This document shows, one piece after another, positions 11,615 through 22,829 of a stretch of DNA of 64,000 nucleotides. The notes under the pieces are model-generated. The model worked only from the letters and a program-made list of their open reading frames with translations, was not told the origin of the DNA and made no database searches. Source of the stretch: Zopfochytrium polystomum (lineage: Eukaryota; Chytridiomycota; Chytridiomycetes; Chytridiales; Chytridiaceae). The DNA is taken from positions 310,001-374,000 of the forward strand of contig JAIVFJ010000027.1 in assembly GCA_025765615.1 (NCBI GenBank). The letters are read 5' to 3'. Both the position numbers and the translations under genes were made by a program. Every line of letters starts with the position of its first letter. The stretch's first letter is position 1.

Positions 11615-12201
11615 AAGGCACTTCTACCTGCCGGGGTATCTCTTTTCCGATTTTCTTTGTCTTGTTTTCTCTCCCTCTCGAGTGGGGCGAATTCTGACCG
11701 CGTTAGTGCACCGCGATCTGTTGTTTGAAGTTGTTTTTTGTTTTGTTTTCCTCGTTGTTTATTGTTTGCGGCCGGTTTCGCGTGCTACACTTTGCAGTCT
11801 ACTTCTCACCTCGCCCCGAAGTCGCATTGCTCCAGGCAAGGTCTTTCTACTTTCCGGGGCCAGTCTCTTTTTTTTTTTACACATCCACGTTGTTGAGTTT
11901 GTTCTCTCGTCCGTCGTCATTCTTCACAACCTGCCATTTACTCCGCCCCTTCCCGATCGGCGGGTCAGCGTGCCCCCACCTAGTCGCTTGCGTGTTAATG
12001 TCGTATAAAAAAAGACTCGCTTGGCGCACTCCTCTCCATGTGACGTTGTTTTATGAGTGAAGCCTTCGAGAAGTGGAGGGTGTGGACTGACTGCACCGAC
12101 AAACCCAAGCCCGCCAGGAGCGGAGTTCCAAATAGCCCGTAACAGAGAAATGCCCCAAGCGTCACCCGACGAAGAAACGTCGCCAAGAAACTCCAGCGCA
12201 C
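11615..12201. other. Intergenic region, no gene seen
   Basis: BTA1 3' flank followed by the arrestin promoter. T/C-rich blocks occur at 11640-11900. I see no supported coding or RNA gene. Confidence 0.4.
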
Positions 12202-14854
12202 ATGCCGTCCTCCTCCTCCTCCTCCTCTTCCGTGCTCCCTCTGCGGTCGTCCCCTTCTCCACCGCCGCCGCCGCAGCCGCCACAGCCGCCACAGCGGCGG
12301 CGAACACCGGCGCAGCCTGCGGCCAGCGCCTCCGCCACTCCCGTCGCACCTCCCCGCTGGGACGGGGACGGCTCCGTGCGCGTGGCCATCGAAATCGCCG
12401 CCCCGCTTCCCTTTTTTGACATTCTCATAGTTCCGTCCCCTGCAATGGTCGCACTGCTCCAGCACTCATCCGCCCCGCACTTTTCGCTCAGACCGGATTC
12501 ATCTGCGCACCCACCCGCCATGCTGAGGGGAACGGTGTCGGTGAAACCGCAGTCTGCCAAGGACGTGGACGTCCTGATCGCGCGTGGCGACTTCACCATT
12601 CGGCTCTTTGGGCGGTACGAAATCGGTGGGTTTGTCAAAGCAGGACCCCCGTTGCATATGCGATTTGCCTCTCACCGAACACAATTACGAACTGAAAAAA
12701 ATATATGCAGACGCCTCCAAGGTCCGCGTCTCGCAAGAGTTTGACCACCAGACGGTCAACGTCGGCAACTTTGGCCTCAACCACGGCGTCTTTTACCTAG
12801 ACGAGCAAACCCTCTGGTCGCAGTCCGTCCCCGCGACCGAGTACAACCCGCTCAGCTTCCACCGGCGGTACCCGTTCGCCTTTCCGATCCCCGTCGACGC
12901 CCCCGTGTCGGCGCAGCTGGACGCCGGGCGCATCGTGTGGACCCTCGAAGCGACGCTGAACCGCCACGGCCGCAGCTGGCCAAAGACGGCGACACAGGTC
13001 GTCCACGTCCGTCGCGTCGCGCGGTTCCCTATCCGACAGACTGTTCCGCCCGCTCCGCGACTGCTGGACTTGGGACCGCTGCCGCACAAGAAGTTGGTCC
13101 GCGGGCAGACGGGTGGCGAGGAGTTTGCATTTGAGGTGCAGCTGCCGGATCCGATTCTTATTCCGCCGATGGAGGAGGACGCGGGCGCGGCCGCCGGCGG
13201 AGGTGGTAGCGGGGGTGGTGTCAGCGGACGCGCGCGTCCGAAAAAGGAAATTGAGCGGTATCGGAGCACCGGGAGAGACGACGATGAGCTGTTTGAGCCC
13301 GAGGGCGTGCCCGTGCAAGTGCGGCTGCGCTCCGGCCGAGTGCCTGTCGGGAACGTCAAGTCGATAACGGCCGTACTGGGGCAGCGAGCCGCTCTAAAGT
13401 CAGTTTGATTTTTTTCGCTCATTTAAGTGCTGGGAAACTGAAACTGTTCGTTACACCTCGTTGCCAACACAGCTTTTTCGACCAATTTCAAGCGCCCAAG
13501 CGACCTGAAGTCGCCAACGGCACGGTGGGTCTGTGGGCTGACCACGCGTCTCCGCCCATCCAGATTGGGGTCAACCGCAAAGCAAGAACCCTCGCACCAC
13601 CGCCGCCACCGGCACCTCCAACAACACACCATCGGGCACGGACGCCCTCCCGCCATTCAAGCACAACTTCACGAAGACGGGCGAGCTCCGAATGGAGCGC
13701 CGCCGAAGATCACATGGATCCAAGTTCCCCAATGGGACCGGACGACGCCAACCCCGGCGATATTACCGTCTACTACACGCCTCCGCCCTCCCCCGTTTCG
13801 TCGCTCGACGAGCGCGATCGCGAGTCTCCCACGCGGACAGTGTCGACGCGCGAGAGCGGCACCACACCTTCCCCGCCGCCACATATAACCTCGCAGCGGC
13901 GGACGCCGTCCCGCCAGTCGACCGAGCGCTCCCCCGCCCCCGCCCGCGACGCAAGCATATATCGCCGCTTCCGCGGGCTGCGGCGGCTCGTGACGCGCGG
14001 TCACGCCATCACCAACGCTGCAACGTACAATCTGCTGTCGATACCGGTGAACCCCGAGGCCGGTCGGCTGAACGGGATTGGCGGAAACCTGATTGTCTCG
14101 CCGCCGTTGCCGGCGCTCCCGCCGATTGTGCCGCAGGCCAAGCCGACCAGCGGGGGCTTGGGGGCGTCCGCCGCCGTCGACCTGTTGGACGGCTCCGCGG
14201 CGTCGCGCCGGTCAAGCGCCACGACGCTGGTGCCCGTCGCGGAGCGGGGCGGCGCGCAGATTGGGGTCCGTCTGCGCGAGCCATCGAACGCGCACGTGGG
14301 CGGGGCGAGCGCGGGGCGGTACATTATCGAGGTGGGCGACGGCGACGGCAACGGCGAGTGCTACGTTGGGGTGGAGCCGCGGTTCGTGACGGGGCGGCAG
14401 GCGGCGGTGGCGGCGGCCGCCGCGGCGGCGTGGTTGCCGCTCGGCGGCGCCACCTTCCTGCACAATGTGGTAGCGCTCGCGCGCGGGTCCCGACACGAGC
14501 GGCGTGTCGCGCCTGGTGCAGCCGTCCGTGCGCCAGCAGAACCTCAAGGTCGAGCACTATGTCAGAATCATTATCAAGTACGAGGCTATTGCCGGCGCCG
14601 CGGCCGCGTCGTCGGGCGACGGAAGCAGGGCGGAACCGCACGACGCACCTGCGGCGCCGGCGGCGATGCGGAAGAAAACGGTGGCGGGAAAGGCCCCTCA
14701 GGCGCTGGCGGCTGCGATTAGTCCGACGCAAAAGAACGCGGCGCAGACGCTGACGGTCGAGTTTGAAGTGCCGACGTTCCTGGTCCACGGTATCCCGCCG
14801 CTGCGCAGGCAGGCTTCGGCAACGGCGGCGGTGGCGGCGGCGCCGAGACAGTGA
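12202..14854 (+). CDS. Alpha-arrestin-like protein (frame discontinuity near 14485)
   Basis: Predicted adaptor that links membrane cargo to ubiquitin ligases for endocytosis (family knowledge, moderate). Exons 12202-12625, 12711-13398 and 13428-14854 join in phase (RYEI-DASKV; RAALN-AGKLK). A Pro/Ser/Ala leader precedes an arrestin-N pattern: MLRGTVSVKPQSAKDVDVL, YPFAFPIPVDAPVSAQL, IVWTLEATLNRHG. The C-terminal half has VRLRSGRVPVGNVKS and KLFVTPRCQHSFF, with a long Pro/Ser/Arg-rich insert (about 13590-14000), then RQQNLKVEHYVRIIIKYEA near the end. At about 14480-14490 (GGGTCCCGACACG) the frame shifts by one base. Removing one C from CCC would connect LARGS with DTSGVSRLVQ. This is probably a homopolymer indel, although a decayed gene cannot be excluded. 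The second intron is only 29 nt by this model, so its borders are the least certain. Confidence 0.65.
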
Positions 14855-16678
14855 AGAAAAAGGTGGTAGAAGCGTAATGCGGCGGGGAGTGTTATGGCGA
14901 GCGTTGGCTTCTTGTACCGACGTGTTCTCCGCTTTGGTGTTCTATGACTCGATATCCTCTTTCAATCTTCGTTTCGCTTCCCGTTCGATGATGGGTTCTC
15001 TTCACATTTTCTTGGTCGAGAAGGCTTGCTGCAAGAAACGGTCTTGGGTGGAGCAAGACAATAAATTGCGGTGGAAGGACATGTACATGTACACCCCAAG
15101 CCAATGAAATACATGTACACCCCAAGCCAATAATGAAATGTCCTGGTGACATGGCAGACATCCTCAGAATTTTGGCAATCATGTTGACAGACGCGTTTTG
15201 TCTGAAATTTTTTTCGTCAGCCCAACATTTTTTTTCTCGTGGCCCTGGGGAGGCAGCAATCATGCTGTGGACTCAACCCATTCTCTCTATCCAGCACCAA
15301 CATTTCCGCAGCTACCACTCATTCGAAATGAGGCAATCTCTTTGTTTTTGATCATGATGACAAAACTGCCGCCCCCTTCGTCGCAGCCTCACACACACAC
15401 ACACCAGTTCAATGCTGGCAGCTGCTCCCGTACCACTGCAGTAATTTCTCTCCACCTGACCCACGCCACGTCCATCGCGTTACTGTAACGGCTACCTCAG
15501 CAGGTGTCACCACAGCGACGCCGCCGCAAAGAGCGGCACCGAATGCTCTCTGGCCGGAACGCTTCCTCGTTGGACCAGCGGGCCCTGCACGATTGGATGC
15601 AGCGACCGCAGAGATGGCATCGTCACCATGACGCTACGGACCTGTGGCCACCACCAGCGCTTGGGGGTCCGTGAGCTTGACTGCATCAGGTCGAGCTATA
15701 TCCCATGGGAGGGCGTTCACCGCCAGGGAGTTGCTGCTGCGCCGTATTGAAGGTGCTGCTGTGTCAGTTATCTTTGCGTGGGCACAGGGCCAGGTGCTTA
15801 ACCAGGTGCTTAGCGTGCGCTGAACAGATCGTGGGAACAACGACAGTGTGTTGACCGCATCAAGCCGCAGACTCGCAAGTCGCCAAGGCTCGCACTCACG
15901 CGCACACACTCCCCCGAGTCCACTCAGTTCCTCGTGCTAAAAAACATACCCACTTAGCCAGGCGGAACAAGACAAGCGAAGCGATGGGAAGGCCAATGGC
16001 AAATGGGGCATCAGTGACAGTGGGGCGTCAAGGATAAGCGCAAACTGAGGGTGATGTGGGAGTAAGGCGACGATTGATCGTGGTGTTGGGATGGAAACAA
16101 ACAGATCGGATCATTCCTCGGTGACAAAGCAACTTACAAGAGCAATGATGACGAGTGGATCATTGTTGCTGGCGCAACTCACCCAGCGTGGCGACACCTA
16201 TACATTGCGATGCGTGTTCAAGGTGCAGTAATGGTGGGGGCGGCAGGGGCAGCGACAGCGATTGGACTGATGGAGCAATGCAAATGATATGATGGACGAG
16301 TGCTATCGAGGAACAAAGGCACTTGAACATCACTGTGGCCCCTCACAAGAGCCTAGCTGGGAAAGCATGGGTGGTCTGGGTATCTGTCACTCAAGGGCCT
16401 AGGGTTCAGGTCACAACACCAGCTGTTGAAGGCAACAAGGAAGAGTATGGTCTTGAATCACAAGGAGTGGTGCGGTGGAGATGCCTGACGACCCTGCAAG
16501 TCTGTAGTGCATGGGTGGGTTTGCTGAGGTGATACTTGGACATAGTCTGTAACAGTTCACTGTTGATGGCTCTTCTCTTCCGGCGGCACCTTCCTGGAAC
16601 AATATAAAAAAAAAAAAAAAAGAACATCACTCTGGGGGTGGGGAGAAATGAAAACCTGCTGCAGCTCTTGATGGATCG
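14855..16678. other. Gene-poor stretch with a 21-nt direct repeat
   Basis: No convincing gene on either strand. A 21-nt unit (ACATGTACACCCCAAGCCAA plus T) occurs at 15085-15105 and 15111-15131. A CA tract lies at about 15390-15402 and an A run at about 16607-16621. Base composition is less GC-rich than in the flanking genes, which fits old repeat-derived DNA. Confidence 0.4.
15085..15131 (+). repeat. Tandem 21-nt direct repeat, 26-nt period
   Basis: Two identical copies beginning at 15085 and 15111, separated by GAAAT. Each starts with the palindromic ACATGT. No role is visible; it could be a transposon end remnant. Confidence 0.7.
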
Positions 16679-17458
16679 TTGCCGCCATCTCTGAGGCCGC
16701 CTTTACCTCAGCTTGGTCTTATGGCAAGAACTGGAGGATCTGATGTAACTGACTTGACTGGAACTGTTGCAACCATTACCGATGCCCCAAACATTTTTGC
16801 AATTGATAAGTACCCACGAGGCAATAGAAAGTACTCACTTCCTGGTGGAATTGCAAGCGACACCATCACAGAGGACAAGCTTCGACGGTGGCATGAGGCA
16901 GAACTGACTGTCATCAAGCACAGGCTCTTGCGCAGAAAGGCTCATTAGAACCTTTTCAAAACTCAGGTCCTTCGCCCTGCTATTGCATGTGAACGAGGTG
17001 GTGGTCCTGCTGCAACAGTACACAACCAAACCATTGCCACGCTGAAAGAGAAGCACAGTCGCAATCATCCATCTCCATTTGAGTTCTACTGGTGTCTTTG
17101 GGCGGTGCACATTCTCAGCCAGCCTTTTGCTGACCAAGAAGACACCACAAGCCAACCACAACCCCCCAAAGTTCTTTGTTGTTTTCGATATGCGCCGGGC
17201 CAGGCTGACTGCCTCCTCTGTGAGATGCAGAGAGAGAACAAAGCAGTGGATATGATGCTGCAAGCCCACAAGGCGTATCTGAATGAGCTCACTGCCGCCA
17301 CACGTGATCATCTTGCTTGCCTTGTTGCGTTCCAAACTATGGTTGAAGGACAGTCAGACTTCCTTGCTGGGACCGCACTCAGTGGACCCAGAGAAACTGG
17401 CTTCTGCACTCTTCTTGGCCGCATCAATGATCGAGCCGACGAGGACCACGCCAAATGA
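16679..17458 (+). pseudogene. Unrecognised open frame interrupted by one in-frame TAG
   Basis: A single reading frame runs from 16679 to 17458, broken only by TAG at 16946-16948. The protein has features of real coding sequence: TEDKLRRWHEAELTVIKH before the stop, and HPSPFEFYWCLWAVHILSQP, FRYAPGQADCLLCEMQRENK and DHLACLVAFQTMVEGQSDFL after it. The CLLC pair might bind metal. I do not recognise the family. The gene-poor setting and a flanking opposite-strand frame suggest a decayed element-encoded protein; a TAG-spanning intron is an alternative. Confidence 0.35.
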
Positions 17459-17555
17459 ACACCTGTTTTGTTTGTTTACTTGAAAGCCTCATCTATTTCA
17501 TCTTCTTATTCTCATGAAGTCTTATCTAACTTTTTTCCCCCCACTTCTTCCCAAA

Positions 17556-17928
17556 CTATTCCGCCCTCCCCAAGAATGTCAGAATAAACTCATTGATCAA
17601 CTCTCTGCTTTTTTTCAAACCCCTTCGCCTCCATGTTGATCTTGGAACCTGCAGCTGGATCAAAGAAGCCATCCTCGCCATATCTGCAATGCTTAAACAT
17701 GTTTTGCATTGGGCTTGTTTCAAAATCTTCCAGGATTTTTGCAATGAAGTGAGGCAGAGTCCTAGCAGTCAGCTTGCCTTCAGGATACTCCTGCTGCATG
17801 TGGCCACGAGACTGACATAAACCCCGATTTACTTCACCAATATCCTGGTCCTTCTTGCACAGTCGCAACAGGGACGTGAAGGTTGACAACTGCGTGAATC
17901 GCACGAAGCCTGGTGTCGGCCAACACAT
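17556..17928 (-). CDS. Unrecognised small open frame
   Basis: 112 codons on the minus strand with balanced, non-repetitive composition (for example GKLTARTLPHFIAKILEDFE and HCRYGEDGFFDPAAGSK), unlike the biased shadow frames elsewhere. No start context, splice partners or known domain could be identified. It may be a fragment of a repeated-element protein converging on the interrupted frame to its left. Confidence 0.25.
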
Positions 17929-18099
17929 GTCCTTTGACTGCCTCGCCCCAGCCTTCCATTTTTCGAACGAAGAAGAGAAAAAGACTTTTTGTTTGTCTCA
18001 ATTGTCATTTCTTTCACCAATTCGACAATTGTTCTTTTTCCGGTGAGTTTCAACGGAAACAGCAAAACAAAGAAAACACGAACTTGCTCCGCCTCCATC

Positions 18100-18270
18100 C
18101 AGACCAATCAGCGTGCACGCATTAGCCGGGATTTTCTTCTTGACAAAGACCTCTTTCTCCGGGTGAGCGCGCGGTAAAGAGAGGATTGTCGGATGCGGCG
18201 CCGACGTTGGCGGAGAGGAGGGGCGCCACAACGAAGGCTGCCGAGGAACAGGAGCTGTGCGTTGGGCGTC
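18100..18270 (-). pseudogene. Truncated, frameshifted copy of the secreted-protein gene at 61.6 kb
   Basis: Read on the minus strand, pieces match the 61623-62299 gene in order. AAFVVAPLLSANVGAA corresponds to its signal-peptide region AAFLAAFLLSANVAA, LYRALT matches LYRALTPADR, and KKKIPANACTLIG is identical to its exon-1 end. The DNA is close to identical across AAGAAGAAAATCCCGGC. About 240 nt between the second and third blocks are missing, and the three blocks fall in three frames. No start codon in the right frame and no second exon are seen. Hence a decayed partial duplicate. Confidence 0.75.
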
Positions 18271-18371
18271 CATGAGTGGGCAGGATAGTACTCAGAGAAA
18301 GGGGAACGCGAGAGTTGGAGTGAGCGAGTGACAGTCAAATCGTGACTTTTATGGGTTCCACTCATTGTCAA

Positions 18372-19503
18372 GCTGTCGCGGCCAGTTTGGAAGCCCTTTT
18401 TTCTTTCGAATCGAGTGGTGGGCGAAGCACGGTGGGAGTAGCGCTGTCATCCGCCCGACGCCAAAGCAACTCAGTCGGGCCGTGGGCAGAGCCGTTCTAT
18501 TGAAGGGGAACAGCGAGGTCGCCGCTCCCGCTCTGTCTTGCTGAAGCAGTAGGAAAATTTTGTCCCTGTTTATTTCATATTTTATTAATGGGATATGCTT
18601 GCAAGAGTTCCCACACCTCGTACTTCTCGTGAAGCCTCTGGACATCTTCATCATCGCCCGCTCGTCGCCTTCCGGTACACAGCGCCGACCGACCTGCGTT
18701 TACGCCCTCACAGAGTCTCGCAGCGTCCGAACAACACCCCGTCGACAGGCTTGTGTAGCTCGCCATCAATCTGCGAAACGCCAGGGCCAGCCGGTTTGTC
18801 GTGCAACGAACGTGGAGGCGAGCGAAAGGTTCGTTGTTGGTCCAAAGAAATGAAGATTTTAAGAGGGCTAATGAGTGACGAAGAAATCACCAGTCTTTCC
18901 AAGCATCCTCGAGTTGACCGGCAGGCCACGGCTTATCCGCTTTTCTTGATAGGATATCGATCTGTCTGAGTTGAACTCAACGAAAAGCACCATCCGTAGG
19001 AGTGGTTGACGGGAATCGCTTTTTAGCAGTCGATTGTGCATGGTGGCGGGTGTTTGATAAACATCGGCTGAAGTATAGCCAGTGCAATTGCCCGTACCTG
19101 CCAAGGTGGCCAGTGGTCTGCAGCCTTGCCTCACGCGCTTTCGCCGAGTATACGTAACACCCCAAAAGTCAACAACTTTTGCCGACCTGATCTCTCCGAC
19201 TCGTCCTGGTCCTAGTCGCGCCGCGTGGCGGGATGCGAAAGATGGATGAACATGGTAATTCAGGGCCTGCCACGAAAACGTCCAACTCTCGCCGAGCAGA
19301 ATGAGGCCTCGGTGTCCAGTGCTGTGGGCAACCAGAACAGCATCTACTTGATGCACGACAGGGACTTTGCGGGACGATTCATCGAGTAAAGAAGGTCGTT
19401 TTATTCTTATCAAAGCACTGTGAGAAACAGTTCGGCGATATCATACAAAACGAGATCAAAATAGAACGAAATGAATATCCGGTTCACGAGATTCGTGCAC
19501 GCT
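18372..19503. other. Gene-poor stretch, nothing supported
   Basis: Several frames of 60-180 codons occur on both strands, but none shows domain-like composition or usable splice continuity with a neighbour. I see no RNA gene or clear repeat. Confidence 0.35.
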
Positions 19504-20521
19504 TCAAAGAACCAAAAGTCCGACAGCTCCGGCCAGTGCTCCGGCAATCCAAATAGCCGACATCGGGGCGCTCAAGGCAGCGCCCGACTTTGACGTCGTC
19601 GTCGTCGTCGTCGTCGTCGATCCCGCGCCGGCCGTGTACGGAGTCTTTGTACCGACAGCCACCACGGGGCAGTTTACAAACTTGCCGGACCGCACGACCT
19701 TGGTCCCGGCCCACTGCGTCGGGTTCCTGTACGAGTCCACCACGTACCCGTCCGGCACCGGCACGGTGGTCACCTGCCAGAACGCCGTGTACCCGACGTC
19801 CGTCGCCACGTTCGGCGTCGGGAACACGTGTGCGCCGACGCCCGTCCCGTTCGCGGCGGTCGGCACGTACACAGGCGCCGTGTAGTTGTTGGGCGGGTTG
19901 CCGTTCACGCCAAAGTCAAAGTACCGCACGAGCTGGTCGCGGTAGAAGCCCGTGACCGTCTTGCCGTCGGACGCGTTGGCAAGGGTCGACTGCGGGTGCG
20001 CGACAGGGCAGTTGACGTACGTCTCGGTGGGAGTCAGCGTCACAGTCTGGTTGGCGAGGAGCGCGGACAGCTGCTTGAAGGAGGTGATATTTGCGGTGTA
20101 GGTGCCGGTCTTGATGATGTTGACTTGCCAAAGGTCGGAGTAGGCCGCGTCGCCGGGGACGACGTCAATCAGGTTTGGCTGGGTCTGGGCACTAGACAGC
20201 TGGCCGTCCCTTTTTTTCGTTTGGTGTTGTTTTCGTTGATGGGAAGCCGAAGATTGTTCAATTCAAAGAGGCGAACGAGGGAAGTAAAGATGCAACTCAC
20301 GCGCGGAACGTATAAATGGGAGCCGTCAATAGAGTGGAAGAAATGTTGGACAGGTTGTTGTCGAACAGGTAGACGAAGACTGGGCTGTCGTCGCTCCAGC
20401 CAGCAATCCGTGGAAACACCTGCTGAACGAGGTTGCCGACATAGAAGGATTGCTGGGCAAACGCAGGGCCGATGAGGGCGCCGAGGGCGATTGAGGTGAC
20501 TGTCAGTTGAACAAATGGCAT
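19504..20521 (-). CDS. Secreted, probably GPI-anchored cell-surface protein
   Basis: Exons 20521-20301 and 20191-19504 join as FRA-AQTQPNLID and give 302 aa. An N-terminal signal peptide (MPFVQLTVTSIALGALIGPAFA) is followed by a globular region with NLIDVVPGDAAYSDLWQV and VGYTAFWQVTTVPVPDGYV, a pattern I associate with conserved hypothetical secreted proteins without assigned function. Near the C-terminus a Thr run encoded by GTC-repeat DNA (19600-19619) leads to small residues and a terminal hydrophobic segment (IWIAGALAGAVGLLVL), the usual layout of a GPI-attachment signal. Several N-x-S/T sites are present. It is divergent from the DOMON-b561 gene about 620 nt away, which is also a secretory-pathway gene. 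Confidence 0.75.
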
Positions 20522-21142
20522 TGTGAAGCGACCGTGTGCTTGCGTTATTCGCCTCTTCTTCTTCTTCTTCTTTGGGGGCTGGTTGGCAGATGTTACGAAG
20601 TTGCTCGGGCCGTCGCCTTATTTATTGGTTGCCGCTTCTTTGACCTGGTGGCGTCGGTCCTCATTCTCGCCATTAATTGGTTTTTTTTTTTTTTTTTGGT
20701 TCTGTTTCTTTCTGTTTTTCCATCATTTGGTAAGCCGAGGGCGCGTCAAACGAGCGTTTTGCCGCATTGCGGAGAAACAAGCATGCGGAAAATTCCTTGC
20801 AACGCGCTTTTGTCAGCTTTTTTCTCTTTTTATAATGTTACAGGAAGACACGGACAAGCTGGGGAGCCAATGGGCGGTGGCTAAACTGCGGCAACGACAA
20901 TGGTTTCTCCACCCGTTCATCCTCCAAAAGGCTGAAGAGTCCACTTTTACGAGCAGCTGCGGCTTCGGAGGAACAACAAAAACAGAAAAAAAGGAAAAAA
21001 AGGGCCAGAAAACGAGGGGAAAGGGAAACCACCGCAAGTGCTTTGTCAAAAAACGCGAAAGTGTATTTGAGGAGCACTTTCCAGCAGCTGCTGCTCCGCC
21101 GATAGTCTGCACACTTGTTCTGAACCGATCAGAGCCAAGACC
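20522..21142. other. Divergent promoter region, no gene seen
   Basis: Lies between the GPI-type protein (minus) and the DOMON-b561 gene (plus). Contains CTT repeats (about 20551-20570), a T run at about 20681-20697 and A/G-rich tracts at 20980-21010. No coding sequence is supported. Confidence 0.45.
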
Positions 21143-22369
21143 ATGCCCAAATTCCAGCAAGCCATCGTTTCACCACTCGCTGTCGTCGTTTTCCTTGCTT
21201 CCGCAGCATCAGTCCTTCCCTGCTGCCGTGCTCAGACGTCCGCCCGCTCAGGCAACGACCAGCAAGGAGTCGCGCTGGCGTCTTTCTGCGACCAAAGCAG
21301 CTCGTTTTGCGTCTCGGCTCGTAGGGATGCTTCAAGCGAGACGATCACTTACGTCCTGCAGTCTTCTCTTCCCGGGTGGGTCGGAATCGGCGTCGGAGGA
21401 TCGACGATGGCGTCGACAACCATCTACGTCGCATACCCAGACAACAAGGGCGGAGTCACCGTCTCCCAGCGCAAAACTCCCGGACACATTCAACCGACGC
21501 TCGACACCCAAGATTTCACGCCTGTCCGCATCTCACAGTTACCGCCGTGGGCCACCCCGCTCCCTGGCTCTGTCATCACCGCCGCATTCAACAGGTCGAC
21601 GGTCCCCTCCGTCGCCGGGCGCGCCATCTCCACAACAGGAGCGACACCACACATCTACGGCGTCTGTGACCTCTCTGCGTCTGACGGCTCGCCGTCCGCA
21701 CAAATCCAGCAGCACATCGTCAACGGCATCTTCACCCTGGACCTCTCGGCCCTCGGCCAGCCAGCTTCCACAGGAACCTCAGCCGCGTCCTCATCCATCC
21801 TCGACCCAACCACCCTCAAAACGCTCCACGCCGCCTTGATGTTCGCCGCGTGGGGGGTCCTCACCCCGGCCGCCGTCTTCGTCGCCCGACACCTCAAGTC
21901 CCGCCTGGGACACGCTTGGTACGTCCTCCACGCGTCGGTGGCCGGCGGCGCCGTGCTCGCGCTGACCGCGCTCGCGCTGCTCTTCATCGAGCTTGCGCAC
22001 CCGCCCGGCGCGCCGCGAACTCCCTTCCTCGGCGACGACGGCGCGGCAGGTGCGAACGCGCACAGGCCCGTCGGAACGGTGGTCGCGCTCGTTTTGCTTC
22101 CCGTGCAAGTCGTCCTCGGCCTTGTGGCGAACGCGCTGTTCGCCCCGGGAAGGACCGCCGTGCCGTGGTGGGACCGCGTGCATTGGTGGCTCGGGCGTGC
22201 TACGGTTCTGCTCGCCGTGGCGCAGATGCATCTCGGAATTCTTTTGCTCGGCGGGTCGACGACCGTCTTGGTCTTGTATTGGGTGTGGATTGGCACTGTT
22301 GTGGCCGCCTTTGTTGTTGCGCACGCTGCGTGGGGCGGTGCGGTCCATCACATCAAGCAAGAAGAGTGA
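21143..22369 (+). CDS. DOMON-cytochrome b561 transmembrane redox protein
   Basis: Single exon, 408 aa. A signal peptide with MPKFQQAIVS and a hydrophobic core is followed by a luminal/extracellular DOMON domain (about residues 45-190; ITYVLQSSLPGWVGIGVGGS, then ATPHIYGVCDLS). After a Ser/Thr linker come five hydrophobic helices of a b561 core. Candidate heme-ligand histidines sit in TLKTLHAALMFAAWG, WYVLHASVAGG, NAHRPVGTVV and VHWWLGRATV, the four-His pattern of the family. The domain order matches AIR12/cellobiose-dehydrogenase-like DOMON-b561 proteins, which move electrons across membranes and may act in ferric reduction or ascorbate redox (family knowledge; substrate unknown). The tail ends HHIKQEE. 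Confidence 0.9.
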   Translation: MPKFQQAIVSPLAVVVFLASAASVLPCCRAQTSARSGNDQQGVALASFCDQSSSFCVSARRDASSETITYVLQSSLPGWVGIGVGGSTMASTTIYVAYPDNKGGVTVSQRKTPGHIQPTLDTQDFTPVRISQLPPWATPLPGSVITAAFNRSTVPSVAGRAISTTGATPHIYGVCDLSASDGSPSAQIQQHIVNGIFTLDLSALGQPASTGTSAASSSILDPTTLKTLHAALMFAAWGVLTPAAVFVARHLKSRLGHAWYVLHASVAGGAVLALTALALLFIELAHPPGAPRTPFLGDDGAAGANAHRPVGTVVALVLLPVQVVLGLVANALFAPGRTAVPWWDRVHWWLGRATVLLAVAQMHLGILLLGGSTTVLVLYWVWIGTVVAAFVVAHAAWGGAVHHIKQEE

Positions 22370-22456
22370 TGAGGATATCTCAAGCTTTGATTGAAGGGAT
22401 TTTGGCCTCTTTGGCTCTTGGCGCCGGCAATATGTATCGAAACACTTTTCAAATTC

Positions 22457-22829
22457 CTAGCAATTCCTAGTGGGGAGAAAAAAGAAAATATTATTGTGCG
22501 TTTCACAGAAAATTGGAGAAACGTTTTCCTTTTTTGGTTCAGAAAAATTTCCGCCAGACTGACTTGTCAGACTATGTCTCTTGTCATTCAAGCTGTGAAG
22601 CACCGCCTCGTCCAAATGGAGTATCGGCTCCTCTTTCATATAGTTGAAGGAGCCAGGCCTATAAATCCTCGCAGTTTTTGCTCGATCGACCTCTCCGTTC
22701 TCCTCAAACTTGTTTATCCAGTTTGCGATGGTGGATGGGGACTTTCCATAGAGACGTGAGAGGTGGGCCTTTGAGAGGCCTTTAAAGTAGTAGCCGTATA
22801 GGCAGTGGTAGATGGTGTTGGTTGATGGG
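22457..22829 (-). mobile_element. Transposase N-terminal helix-turn-helix fragment, inverted relative to its catalytic part
   Basis: On the minus strand, from about 22829 leftward, an open frame contains KGLSKAHLSRLYGKSPSTIA, NWINKFEENGEVDRA and then EEPILHLDEAVLHSL, which reads as the paired-like HTH of a Tc1/IS630-type transposase. It starts at the point where the catalytic domain starts on the plus strand, so the two halves diverge instead of being collinear. This indicates an inversion or a head-to-head chimera. The open frame ends at 22457. Confidence 0.7.

Noticed and set aside
13692..14753. Arg-rich 353-codon plus-strand frame
   Set aside because: Alternative frame of the arrestin-like exon; composition is a GC-bias shadow.
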